Assembly: GCF_003576375.1 (NCBI RefSeq)
Contig: NZ_QWGE01000006.1
Span: 153,704-217,703 of the forward strand
Origin: Pontibacter oryzae
GTDB taxonomy: Bacteria > Bacteroidota > Bacteroidia > Cytophagales > Hymenobacteraceae
Direction: 5' to 3'
DNA: 64,000 nt
A model generated the notes under the pieces. That model did no database searches and had not been told where the DNA came from. It was given only the letters and a program-made list of their open reading frames with translations. Both the position numbers and the translations under genes were made by a program. Numbering within the stretch: the stretch's first letter is position 1; each line of letters begins with the position of its first letter. Positions 36,123-44,139 of the stretch are shown piece after piece.

Positions 36123-37136
36123 TTACCTTGCAACGGCTCCTCTCCTGCCGCCCAGTTTTATTTGCTTTGATTTACGCAGCGAAGGCCGTTCCACCCATCT
36201 GTAGAAAAAATGAGCTACAAGTATGGAAAGCAGCAACCCAATCGCTACCAGCAGCACATTCAGCGCGTCGGAATCTGTAAATTTTGCAACCAAATTGATA
36301 AACACAGCCCCGGTAATAGCATGCAGCAAGTATAAAGCGTATGAAATGCGGCCTAGAAAGCTTCCGACAGCACTTTTCGCGAACGGGAACAGCAGGATAA
36401 CCAGTGCCGTCAGCAGTGCGAAAATTACATCTGGGTAACCAAGCACTATCACTCCCGAGAGGCAACATCCGCCTAAAACAAGTATAAATTCTGTTAAGCT
36501 GATATGATTTGTGAGCCTCAGTGCCACCGCTATTCCCATGTAAAACAAAGGCAGCCAATCTACCAGGTGGCCCAAACCCGAAAATAGGACGGGAAGAATA
36601 AGCCCGATGACAAGTATAGCCCACCTGCCTGCCATCTGCCCTAAAAGCATGGGGCCGACCAACGCCATAAACAGGTAAAACTGAAACTCGATGGCTAGTG
36701 TCCAGAACACGGGGTTTACCCACCTCACGCCTTCAAAGAACCCAACCAGGTAGCCCACATGCAGCAGCAGCTCATTTAAGCTGGGGCGCAAGTCTACGGG
36801 AGTGGCACCCGGCACCAGTTCCCGGGCATACATGTATACTACGGTAAGCAGCAAAGCCACCAAATACGGCGGCTCAATCCGGATAATCCTTTTTAATAAG
36901 TAGCTGCCAAAATGCTTCAGCTGATACCCAGACTTTAAAAGAGAAAGTGTGATAACTGTACCGCTGATCACAAAAAACATCGGCACGCCATACTTCCCCC
37001 AGGAGAAAAAATCGTTCACCGGTTCCTGCTCAAAAAGGGCATTAGACGAAATAAAGTGAAACAGGCAAACCATTAGTGCAGCCACACCTCTTAAAGAGTC
37101 GATAACGGAGAGGTGCTTTATTTCTGGCAACTGCAT
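36123..37136 (-). CDS. acyltransferase 3 (OafA/YrhL-like) membrane protein inside the nuo operon
   Basis: The 337-residue protein starts at ATG 37136; the upstream TTG is less likely. It has about ten membrane helices and the acyltransferase-3 landmarks: HLSVIDSLRGVAALMVCLFH (residues about 8-27, catalytic-type His at the end of RGVAALMVCLFHF), PMFFVISGTVITLSL, and RIIRIEPPYLVALL. Such enzymes O-acetylate or acylate surface polysaccharides, lipids or antibiotics. It sits on the same strand between nuoI and nuoJ, with 107 and 60 base gaps, so it is probably co-transcribed though functionally unrelated to complex I. Confidence 0.9.
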   Translation of the reverse strand: MQLPEIKHLSVIDSLRGVAALMVCLFHFISSNALFEQEPVNDFFSWGKYGVPMFFVISGTVITLSLLKSGYQLKHFGSYLLKRIIRIEPPYLVALLLTVVYMYARELVPGATPVDLRPSLNELLLHVGYLVGFFEGVRWVNPVFWTLAIEFQFYLFMALVGPMLLGQMAGRWAILVIGLILPVLFSGLGHLVDWLPLFYMGIAVALRLTNHISLTEFILVLGGCCLSGVIVLGYPDVIFALLTALVILLFPFAKSAVGSFLGRISYALYLLHAITGAVFINLVAKFTDSDALNVLLVAIGLLLSILVAHFFYRWVERPSLRKSKQIKLGGRRGAVAR

Positions 37137-37243
37137 TTTATATATCTGGCGCAAGCGTCCGTTTGTCCCTTTTACATTACAGAAGCACGAAAAGACTTTT
37201 TAAACACAAAGTGGTGCTTTCAACAATACATTAATATAAACTG

Positions 37244-37837
37244 TCACCCCTTCTTCCTTGCGGCCAACGCCGCGGCTTTGGCGGCTGCCATTTCCTCCTG
37301 CTGTTTGGCGAAAAGCTGTTTCTTCTCTTCGGCCTGCTCCGGGCTTAGGTCGGTGAAGTGGTATACCATGTTTTTGATGTCTACTTCCGAGAAATCGTAC
37401 ACGGGTGTCATGGTGAGGCAGTCGGTAGGGCAAACGGTGGTGCAGAGGCCACAGTAGCAGCACTTGGCCATGTCTATGTCGAAGGTTGGCGCGTACAGGC
37501 GTTTTTTGGTGCCGTCGGAGGTCGTGCCGATGTCTTCGGTGGCTTTCACTGAGTCGATGGTGATGCAATTTACCGGGCAGATCTTGGCGCAAAGGTCGCA
37601 GACAATGCAGTCGTCTATCTCGTTGTGCAGGCGGTAACGGCCGTTATCAGGCACAGGAATAGCCTCGTACGGATACTTGAGCGTCACCAGGCCATCGTCC
37701 TGTTTAAAGTAATTCGCATCCGACACATACTCTGGCGTGCGGCGCTTGTTGGCTTTCCGGAAGTGGCTCCAAGTCAGCCGCAGCCCGCTCAGCAGCGACT
37801 TTACGACGTACCAGAAACCGGTTGTATCTTTTTTCAC
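37244..37837 (-). CDS. nuoI: NADH-quinone oxidoreductase subunit I
   Basis: The 197-residue protein contains two ferredoxin-type clusters: Cys 77, 80, 83 and 87 (CIVCDLCAKICP) and Cys 126, 129, 132 and 136 (CCYCGLCTTVCP), holding the N6a and N6b iron-sulfur centres that pass electrons toward quinone. The C-terminal tail is Lys/Ala-rich (KQQEEMAAAKAAALAARKK). The start codon is GTG at 37837. It follows nuoH after 91 bases, and a large inverted repeat lies in that gap. Confidence 0.97.
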   Translation of the reverse strand: MKKDTTGFWYVVKSLLSGLRLTWSHFRKANKRRTPEYVSDANYFKQDDGLVTLKYPYEAIPVPDNGRYRLHNEIDDCIVCDLCAKICPVNCITIDSVKATEDIGTTSDGTKKRLYAPTFDIDMAKCCYCGLCTTVCPTDCLTMTPVYDFSEVDIKNMVYHFTDLSPEQAEEKKQLFAKQQEEMAAAKAAALAARKKG

Positions 37838-37856
37838 TTCGTTCGGGTTAGAATGT

Positions 37857-37921
37857 CAGAAAGTTAAAAAGTTAGAAGGTCATTTGTTCAACTTTATACC
37901 TTTCTAACCTTTTAACTTTCT
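37857..37921. repeat. large imperfect inverted repeat between nuoH and nuoI
   Basis: A 23-24-base left arm (37858-37880, beginning AGAAAGTTAAAAAGTTAGAA) is complementary to the right arm (37898-37921, ACCTTTCTAACC then TTTTAACTTTCT) with one mismatch and one gap. It is built of short GTTAGAA/GTTAAAA units. No T-run follows on the coding strand, so it does not look like a terminator; it may stabilise mRNA ends or be a small mobile repeat. A partial similar string (CTTTCTAACTCTCTAACTCC) lies near 41861-41880. Confidence 0.7.
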
Positions 37922-37928
37922 AACCTGA

Positions 37929-39032
37929 TTATATCATTAACATCCGCCAGATGCCGGCCACCAGCACCACTGCTAGGGCAACAGGCGTGAGTACTTTCCA
38001 GCACAGGTGCATGAGCTGGTCCGCGCGCAGGCGCGGATACGTCCAGCGGAGTTGCAGCTGTAGAAACAAAAGTATAAACGTTTTGCTCAGCAGCCAGAAA
38101 ATCCCCCAAAGTATACCGGAGAGCTCGCCTACGGTACCGCTTGTCCAGTAGGCCAGCGCCACTGGACCTATGTTTGGCAAAGGCGTGTTCCAGCTGCCTA
38201 GGAAAAGTATGACTGCCACCAGGCACACCAGCACCATCATACTATACTCGGCCAGAAACAGCACGGCAAACCGGAAACCGGAGTACTCCACATGGAAACC
38301 CGCCACCAACTCCGACTCAGCTTCCGGTATGTCGAATGGGGCACGGTTGCTTTCGGCCAGCGAGGCGATAAAGTAAATCACAAAGCTCACCAGAAGTATA
38401 GGTGCCCGGAAAATGTTCCAGGTGGTAATGCCACCAATGGTAGTGGTGTTGATGCCAAGTTCCCGAATACCGAACAGCCAGTTCATGTCGTACTCCATCC
38501 CCGGAAACTGGTTCATCAAAGCGCCCTGCTGGTAACTTATCTCCTGAAAATCAAGCGACTGGCAAACCATGACAGCGGAAAGTATGGCCAACCCGGCCGG
38601 AATCTCATACGACACGATCTGTGCTACCGAGCGCATCGCGCCCAGCATGGCATACTTATTATTAGAGCCCCAGCCCGCCATCAGCAGCCCCACCACATCC
38701 AAAGACACCACGGCCAGCAGGTAAAACACGCCAATGCCAATGCCCGCCGGAACCAATGATGGTGCGAACGGGATAACGGCAAAGCCGGCAAACACAGCGG
38801 CAAAGATCAGGATGGGCGCCAGCTTAAACAGCTTTTTATCGGCAGCGGCAGGTATAATATCTTCCTTCTGCAGCAGCTTCAGCACGTCGGCCATGACCTG
38901 CAGCGAGCCCTGCGGCCCCGCCTCGGTAGGCCCCATGCGGTCTTGCATAAAAGCGGCTACCTTGCGCTCGGCATAAGCCAGCACAATCACTACTCCCAGC
39001 AAGGCACCTAATGTTAGCAGAAAAGCAAGCAT
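37929..39032 (-). CDS. nuoH: NADH-quinone oxidoreductase subunit H
   Basis: Started at ATG 39032 the protein has 367 residues; a longer frame to 39125 would add an unlikely leader across repeat-like AT-rich DNA. Landmarks are AYAERKVAAFMQDRMGPTEA (about 20-39), the loop SLDFQEISYQQG and FASLAESNRAPFDIPEAESE (partly; about 245-264), which line the quinone chamber. It anchors the peripheral arm to the membrane. It is the first complex I gene here; nuoA-G must lie elsewhere. Confidence 0.96.
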   Translation of the reverse strand: MLAFLLTLGALLGVVIVLAYAERKVAAFMQDRMGPTEAGPQGSLQVMADVLKLLQKEDIIPAAADKKLFKLAPILIFAAVFAGFAVIPFAPSLVPAGIGIGVFYLLAVVSLDVVGLLMAGWGSNNKYAMLGAMRSVAQIVSYEIPAGLAILSAVMVCQSLDFQEISYQQGALMNQFPGMEYDMNWLFGIRELGINTTTIGGITTWNIFRAPILLVSFVIYFIASLAESNRAPFDIPEAESELVAGFHVEYSGFRFAVLFLAEYSMMVLVCLVAVILFLGSWNTPLPNIGPVALAYWTSGTVGELSGILWGIFWLLSKTFILLFLQLQLRWTYPRLRADQLMHLCWKVLTPVALAVVLVAGIWRMLMI

Positions 39033-39126
39033 AACGATTATTTTGTTACCCCAAAGGTAGGGCAAACTGTAGTTAATTAAGAATTCTGAATTAAGAATTA
39101 TGCAGGCAGGGCTTGATGAAAACAAA

Positions 39127-39160
39127 ATCCCGATATCTTTTTCTTATAAGATATCGGGAT
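39127..39160 (-). terminator. intrinsic terminator after map
   Basis: ATCCCGATATCTT (39127-39139) pairs perfectly with AAGATATCGGGAT (39148-39160). On the minus strand a TTTGTTTT run follows, as expected for the end of the map transcript and insulation from nuoH. Two direct AATTAAGAATT copies lie nearby at about 39075-39097. Confidence 0.8.
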
Positions 39161-39187
39161 AAACCTATTCATGTGCTCTACAAAATC

Positions 39188-39946
39188 TTAAATCCCATTT
39201 TCCTTCGTCAGGATAATCGGCTCCCCGTCTGTTATAAGTATAGTGTGCTCATGCTGCGCCACATAGCCGCCTTTTTCGGCAACTAGCGTCCAGCCGTCAC
39301 CTTTTTCGTGCGTATAGCTGCCTTTGGTAGAGATGAAAGTCTCTACGGCCACCACGCTGTTTTTGCGAAACCGCTGCGTATTGTCTTTGTCGTAGAAGTT
39401 CGGGATTTCAGTTGGCGCCTCATGCAGGCTTCTGCCTACTCCGTGACCCACCAGGTCTTTGATTACTTTAAAGCCGTTCTTTTTAGCTTCCTGCTCAATG
39501 GTACGACCTATTTCTGCTATTTTCTTGCCGCCCTTAACTTCTTTTAGTGCTTTGTGCAGGGCCGTTACAGAGACTTCAATTAGCTTGCTTAGCCCACGTA
39601 TGTCTTCACCAAGTATAAATGAACCACCGTTATCAGCGTAAAAGCCATTTAACTCCGCAGACATATCAATATTAACTAAATCACCTTCTTTCAAGACGGT
39701 GTCTTCGGAAGGAATACCATGCGCAGCCTCGTTGTTGACGCTGATACAAGTATAACCAGGAAAATCGTACTCCGATTTAGGCGCAGATTTGGCTCCAAAC
39801 TCTTCCAGTATTTTATTGCCGTACTCATCCAGCTCTTTAGTAGTGATACCTACACGAGTGTACTCTCGCATTTTTCGGAGCGTAATGGCAACGGCTTCAC
39901 TTACTTTCATTATCCCTTGCAGGTCTGCTTCTGATTCTACTATCAT
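39188..39946 (-). CDS. map: type I methionine aminopeptidase
   Basis: The 252-residue protein shows the pita-bread metallopeptidase residues in order: the His of AAHGIPSEDTVLKEGDLVN, Asp in NIDMSAELNGFYAD, GHGVGRSLHE, VVAVETFIS and the final Glu in HEHTILI. It removes the initiator Met from nascent proteins. It is the standard housekeeping length without an N-terminal extension. In many bacteria map lies in the ribosomal-protein locus; here it is beside a glutathionylspermidine-synthase-like gene, suggesting an additional paralogue. Confidence 0.95.
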   Translation of the reverse strand: MIVESEADLQGIMKVSEAVAITLRKMREYTRVGITTKELDEYGNKILEEFGAKSAPKSEYDFPGYTCISVNNEAAHGIPSEDTVLKEGDLVNIDMSAELNGFYADNGGSFILGEDIRGLSKLIEVSVTALHKALKEVKGGKKIAEIGRTIEQEAKKNGFKVIKDLVGHGVGRSLHEAPTEIPNFYDKDNTQRFRKNSVVAVETFISTKGSYTHEKGDGWTLVAEKGGYVAQHEHTILITDGEPIILTKENGI

Positions 39947-39957
39947 GTTCTTTTGTT

Positions 39958-41145
39958 TTACACTATCTCCTCCACCAAATGCGGCACAAACTGCGACAGG
40001 TTAGTGATGATGCCTTTTTCTCTTCTGTAACCGATGGCACAGCCTTCTCCGGCCCAGAATACGCCAGCCTGGTACTGGTAACCTTTATCGTCTTCGGGCA
40101 GCTCGACCCAGCGCTGGTACACCTGCTGCTGCCCGTCATACTCGCCAGCTATTTTTGTTACCGACACGCGGTCCACTACTTCTATGCTTTGCCCCTCGCG
40201 GCCAAAGTATGGCTTGCGAATGTATTTGCCGGTGATGGGCGAAAGGTCAGTTTCTAAAAGCAAAGGATGGTACGGGTACGCTTTCCAGAGCCAGGCCAGC
40301 ATTCCTTTGCTCTGAAACAACAAGGTATAAGCCGGGTTAGCAACCATTACTGTGCGGGTAGCGGCAAGTTTTGTGAGACTCTCGCAAAGCTCAGGCTCCT
40401 CCCAGGCAATTTGCTCCCAAGGCAAGAGTTTAAACAGAAACGGAAACTGCCGCCACTGCTCCTGCTCTACCTGTGCCCAAACGCCCCGCTCAGCCCCCTC
40501 CGTAGATACCACCATATCCTCTGCGGCACACAAATGCGGCTCGAAACCGGCTTCTGTAGCGGCCTGTGCCATTACAGCGCAATTCGCCTCATCTTCAGCA
40601 CTGCCGCCCATATAAGTTAACAGCAGCGCGGGAGCCAGGTCGTCGTTGAGCATGCGCCAGCTACGGAGCTGCTCCACCAGGGCTTCGTACAGGCCAGAAT
40701 ATTGCTTTGCATCGTTTTTACCTGCCGCAGCCAGGCTTGCCCATTGCACCACGGCCGTTTCCGGTATCGAGGTGGCAGTGTCGGCGTTAAATTCCAGAAG
40801 CTTCGGCCCCTCCGGTGTCTGCACCAGGTCGAAGCGGCCATACAGGTGCCAATGCCTGTCGTCGTTCCACGACTGGCGCACCAGTTCCCAGAGGTTTTCA
40901 GGAATGCCCAGCACGTTCAGGAATTCATCCGGAAGTGTATCCGGGATGGCATTCACCATCATCTCGTAGAGCGTACCAGCAGCTTCCAGTAGGGCATCTG
41001 CCTCTTGCTCGGGCAGCAGCACCGCCTCGCCGGGCACATAATTGGCACAGCCATCTTCCACGCACCACTCCCAGCCTAGGCCACGCACAGCGGCTTCCAC
41101 GTTGCCGGTATGCGGCGCTACGCGGATTGTATTTTTATTCTGCAT
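39958..41145 (-). CDS. glutathionylspermidine synthase family ATP-grasp protein
   Basis: The 395-residue protein matches the YgiC/YjfC type (synthetase domain only, no amidase). Landmarks are GRFDLVQTPEGPKLLEFNAD (about 103-122), ETAVVQW, and near the end GKYIRKPYFGREGQSIEVVD and the YQAGVFWAGEGCAIGYRREK block with nucleotide-binding residues. It joins an amine to a peptide-like acid with ATP; whether it really makes glutathionylspermidine is unproven for this subfamily. It lies 14 bases after the lipoprotein gene, forming a two-gene unit like ygiB-ygiC, and 11 bases before map. Confidence 0.9.
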   Translation of the reverse strand: MQNKNTIRVAPHTGNVEAAVRGLGWEWCVEDGCANYVPGEAVLLPEQEADALLEAAGTLYEMMVNAIPDTLPDEFLNVLGIPENLWELVRQSWNDDRHWHLYGRFDLVQTPEGPKLLEFNADTATSIPETAVVQWASLAAAGKNDAKQYSGLYEALVEQLRSWRMLNDDLAPALLLTYMGGSAEDEANCAVMAQAATEAGFEPHLCAAEDMVVSTEGAERGVWAQVEQEQWRQFPFLFKLLPWEQIAWEEPELCESLTKLAATRTVMVANPAYTLLFQSKGMLAWLWKAYPYHPLLLETDLSPITGKYIRKPYFGREGQSIEVVDRVSVTKIAGEYDGQQQVYQRWVELPEDDKGYQYQAGVFWAGEGCAIGYRREKGIITNLSQFVPHLVEEIV

Positions 41146-41159
41146 GAAATCTTCTTGGT

Positions 41160-41708
41160 TTAAGCTCCTGCGCCGCCGCTGCGCCCCCTAAAGAAGCCTC
41201 GTCTGCCAGAGTTTGGCGCAGTGCGCTGTTGCCGGTAGGTTTGCACATTCTGGCGCCAGGCAGCGGTGTTGTTCATCAGGCCGGGGTTGGCATAGTAACC
41301 GGGGCGTGGCGCCATCGTACGGCCGGCCATATAACCCATTGCGCTCCACCATAACACGTTGCCCATACCAAAACCACCTTGCTGGTACGTTTGCCTGTTA
41401 TCAGACAGCGCTTTCATCTGGTTGTCCAGTTCCAAGCCTTGCAGGGTGTCTACGCGCCCGTCGCTATACTTTAAAATGGCCATACTTTTGCCAGGAGCCG
41501 TAGTTTGCTCATCGGTTATCTTCCACTGGTCTGGCGCCTCTTCCGTCAATTCGGTGATAATGCCATCCGGCACAGTAGCTTCTTCCCCAGCGTTCCACTC
41601 CTCATTTTGGTTATTAGACCCGCAACCAGTGAGGCCCATGCATGCAGCAGCGGCCACAATAAACGCGTTGCGCTTCAGATCGCCTATGGTCAGGTATTTC
41701 TTTTTCAT
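41160..41708 (-). CDS. UPF0323-like lipoprotein paired with the ATP-grasp enzyme
   Basis: The 182-residue protein has an unusually long n-region (MKKKYLTIGDLKRNAFIVAA) before a lipobox MGLTGC. A middle domain (ITDEQTTAPGKSMAILKYSD) and a Gly/Tyr/Arg-rich C-terminus (MGNVLWWSAMGYMAGRTMAP, then a RRGFFRGRSGGAGA tail) match the UPF0323/YgiB-like partners of YgiC-type synthetases. It probably works in the envelope in the same, still uncharacterised pathway. It is the first gene of the pair. Confidence 0.8.
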   Translation of the reverse strand: MKKKYLTIGDLKRNAFIVAAAACMGLTGCGSNNQNEEWNAGEEATVPDGIITELTEEAPDQWKITDEQTTAPGKSMAILKYSDGRVDTLQGLELDNQMKALSDNRQTYQQGGFGMGNVLWWSAMGYMAGRTMAPRPGYYANPGLMNNTAAWRQNVQTYRQQRTAPNSGRRGFFRGRSGGAGA

Positions 41709-41882
41709 CAGGATGAATACTTAAGTATAACTTAAAGATAAGCTTTTTACGCGGAAGCCCCGAAACCGATTGGTTTTAAACTACCCAGCAAGTTTAGCTG
41801 CCACAGGTCTTTTCCAGTCAATGAAAGTATAAACTATCGCAACAGCAGCAGCCAAAATCACTTTCTAACTCTCTAACTCCCT

Positions 41883-42698
41883 TTACTCCCACAGCGGATA
41901 GTGTTCCAGGTGCACTTGCCGCTTAAAGAAGATGCGGGTGCTTTCCTCGAAAGAGCGTGTAAAGTCGGATACGTAGAAATGGTGGTCGCCTTTCAGAGTT
42001 TCGGCGGACAGGCTGTTTTGCTCCAGGTAATTTTTAACATGTTGGGCCACAATCTGGCTGGCGTCCAGCACATCTACCTTGCCTTCGTAGTACTGCTCTA
42101 TCTGCTTTTTGATGAGCGGATAATGCGTGCAGCCAAGTATAAGCGCCTCGATGCCCTGCAGGTGCGGGTCGGAGAGATACGCGTTAATGACGCTTTCGGA
42201 AATAGTATCGTTAAAAAAGCCTTCCTCTATCATGGCGGCCAACAGCGGCGTAGCCAAAGATTTCAGGTCGATGTTCTGGTCCAGTTCGTCCACTTTTTTG
42301 CGGTACACATTGGAGTTCACGGTTTGCTTGGTCCCGATCAGCCCGATGGTTTTGTTGGGGTATGTTTTGCCAATGTACTGCACAATCGGGTCGATAACAT
42401 TCAGCACCTTAGCCTTGCTGCCCACATATTCCTTCACCAGCTCATAGGCCGCCGCCGAAGCCGAGTTGCAGGCAATAAGTATAACCTTGCACTGCTGGCG
42501 TATCAGCAAATCGCAGATCTTTACGGCATAAGCCTGTATCGCCGCCGTGGATTTATCGCCGTAAGGCAAATGGGCTGTGTCGCCGAAGTAAACAATGCGC
42601 TCGTTTGGCAGCACATTCACAATAGCCTGAGCCACAGTAAGCCCGCCGATACCGCTGTCGAATATCCCGATGGGTTGGTTTATCTTATTCTGAATCAT
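41883..42698 (-). CDS. murI: glutamate racemase
   Basis: The 271-residue protein has the two catalytic cysteines C77 (LIACNSASAAA) and C190 (LILGCTHYPL), and the N-terminal FDSGIGGLTV loop (residues 13-22). It makes D-glutamate for peptidoglycan. Start ATG at 42698. It is a single gene in this context, with AT-rich divergent DNA upstream. Confidence 0.96.
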   Translation of the reverse strand: MIQNKINQPIGIFDSGIGGLTVAQAIVNVLPNERIVYFGDTAHLPYGDKSTAAIQAYAVKICDLLIRQQCKVILIACNSASAAAYELVKEYVGSKAKVLNVIDPIVQYIGKTYPNKTIGLIGTKQTVNSNVYRKKVDELDQNIDLKSLATPLLAAMIEEGFFNDTISESVINAYLSDPHLQGIEALILGCTHYPLIKKQIEQYYEGKVDVLDASQIVAQHVKNYLEQNSLSAETLKGDHHFYVSDFTRSFEESTRIFFKRQVHLEHYPLWE

Positions 42699-43046
42699 AA
42701 TGCAGCGAAAATAGCTAAAAGCAAGGCAACTGATGCGTTCACCCTTGGATTTAATGCGTCCGCTAATTTTTGTAACCTTTTTGAATTAACATCTACAACA
42801 AAAAGTTACATTCATAACAGACACGATTATATAAAATGGAAACTTAAATTAATTTTTTAAAAGTATTTGTTGATTAAAAACAAATTTTTACTTTTATATA
42901 CTTTCTGCTCCACAAGGCTTTACAGCTCAACCTAGCCCTAGGTTCGCCTCTTACGATGAACACTCTTGTTTCCTGGTAAGCCAATTTTTGTTTACCAAGC
43001 CAGTGTAACAAGCTGTTTCCTGCAAACATTTTTAAACCCTATCATT
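42699..43046. other. AT-rich divergent intergenic region
   Basis: This region lies between murI and the RDD gene. It contains a perfect small palindrome AACCTAG-CC-CTAGGTT at 42929-42944 that could be an operator, and a short inverted GGTAA/TTACC pair further right near 42977-42998. No ORF or RNA gene is seen; an in-frame Met at 42966 is rejected as the RDD start because it precedes a sequence with no family resemblance. Confidence 0.45.
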
Positions 43047-43550
43047 ATGCAAACAGCTTATACTTTACCAAACGCTCCAACTATCCGGCGCTCTGCTTTA
43101 TATGGCAGCCTGCCTGCACGCCTGGTTGCTTTTCTGGTGGATACAACCCTCATTATCTTCTCGTATACTTTTGTATTATACGGCATGAGTTCCTCGCCAG
43201 AGCAGCTATATACCTGGAAAAACGTATCACAGCAAAGCTTCAACCTCACAGAGATGCTTGTGGTTATCAAAATGATTTTCCTGAACCCATACCTACCTAT
43301 CATCCACTGGGCATACTATACTATATTGGAGTCATCGGAGAAACAGGCTACCGTTGGCAAGTTTACATTAGGGCTTAAAGTAACCGACCTACGTGGCCGC
43401 CGCATTACGTTTCTTCAGGCCAACATGCGCTACCTCTTTAAGCTGGCCTCCGCGGCACTGCTGATGCTGGGCTTTTTCCTGATGCTAACCTCGCGCCGCA
43501 GCCAAATGCTGCACGATTACTTGGCGCGCGCACTGGTGGTTTCAGAATAG
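43047..43550 (+). CDS. RDD family membrane protein
   Basis: The 167-residue protein starts at ATG 43047 and carries the RDD signature as SLPARLVAFLVDTTLII (Arg about 24, Asp about 30), followed by three membrane helices and the typical SSEKQATVGKFTLGLKVTDL segment (TxGKxxxGLxV). RDD proteins are small inner-membrane proteins, some proposed as transporters, mostly uncharacterised. The C-terminal RRSQMLHDYLARALVV is a family hallmark. Monocistronic. Confidence 0.9.
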   Translation: MQTAYTLPNAPTIRRSALYGSLPARLVAFLVDTTLIIFSYTFVLYGMSSSPEQLYTWKNVSQQSFNLTEMLVVIKMIFLNPYLPIIHWAYYTILESSEKQATVGKFTLGLKVTDLRGRRITFLQANMRYLFKLASAALLMLGFFLMLTSRRSQMLHDYLARALVVSE

Positions 43551-43626
43551 CCATTCACTCAAAAATTGCACTACTTTTTCACGTTTTCGGGCTTCAGCCG
43601 TATACACTCTCTGAAAACAAACTTGA

Positions 43627-43632
43627 AAGGAG
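43627..43632 (+). promoter_or_regulatory. strong Shine-Dalgarno sequence
   Basis: AGGAGG lies 6 bases before the ATG at 43639. This is a near-perfect anti-16S match, unusual because most genes in this window have no recognisable ribosome-binding site. It fixes the start codon of the SPW protein. Confidence 0.8.
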
Positions 43633-43638
43633 GGAACT

Positions 43639-44028
43639 ATGCGATTTATTCCAACCCGTTTCCACGGGGTTTTAGACTATGTTGTGGGGCTCATATTCAT
43701 ACTTGCCCCCTGGTTATTTGGCTTCTCTGACGTAGGTGCCGCCACCTGGACGATTGTAGCCGCTGGTATTATAGTTTTGGTTCAGACGGTCTTCACTGAT
43801 TTTGAGGTAGGCCTCGTTCATAAGATCCCGATGCGCACGCACCTGATGCTGGATTTTGTGCTCGGCCTCATACTTGCGTTCTCACCATGGATCTTTAGTT
43901 TTGATGAAAGGGTATTTATGCCGCACTTAGTGGGTGGAGTATTCGCCATACTTGCATCCATAACCACGCACCGCGTACCCAGCCATAATTACACTCGCAT
44001 CCATGCCACCCAAAGGACCAAACATTAA
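43639..44028 (+). CDS. SPW-repeat membrane protein
   Basis: The 129-residue protein contains two copies of a two-helix unit: HGVLDYVVGLIFILAPWLFG (residues 9-28) and HLMLDFVLGLILAFSPWIFS (about 68-87), each followed by a second hydrophobic helix. This is the SPW repeat (PF03779 type) membrane protein, of unknown function. A strong ribosome-binding site suggests high translation. A short basic tail with His/Arg follows. Terminator at 44045. Confidence 0.88.
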   Translation: MRFIPTRFHGVLDYVVGLIFILAPWLFGFSDVGAATWTIVAAGIIVLVQTVFTDFEVGLVHKIPMRTHLMLDFVLGLILAFSPWIFSFDERVFMPHLVGGVFAILASITTHRVPSHNYTRIHATQRTKH

Positions 44029-44044
44029 TTAGATAACACATGGC

Positions 44045-44078
44045 AAAAAGGCTGACCTACTTATAGGCCAGCCTTTTT
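44045..44078 (+). terminator. intrinsic terminator after the SPW gene
   Basis: AAAAAGGCTG and CAGCCTTTTT pair, with a further CCT/AGG extension across a bulge, followed by TGTTTTTC. It lies 17 bases after the stop codon. Confidence 0.85.
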
Positions 44079-44127
44079 GTTTTTCGTGGCCACTTGTATT
44101 AAATTATCTTTTGTGTCGGCACATCAC

Positions 44128-44135
44128 TAACTTTG
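44128..44135 (+). promoter_or_regulatory. -7 box of the ABC-F gene, implying a leaderless mRNA
   Basis: TAACTTTG matches TAnnTTTG exactly and ends 4 bases before the ATG at 44140. A TTTTG at 44109-44113 could be the -33 element but the spacing of 14 is short. Transcription would begin at about the start codon. Confidence 0.55.
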
Positions 44136-44139
44136 CTAC

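Noticed and set aside
37857..37921. terminator between nuoH and nuoI
   Set aside because: No U-tract follows on the coding strand and both flanking genes belong to one operon.
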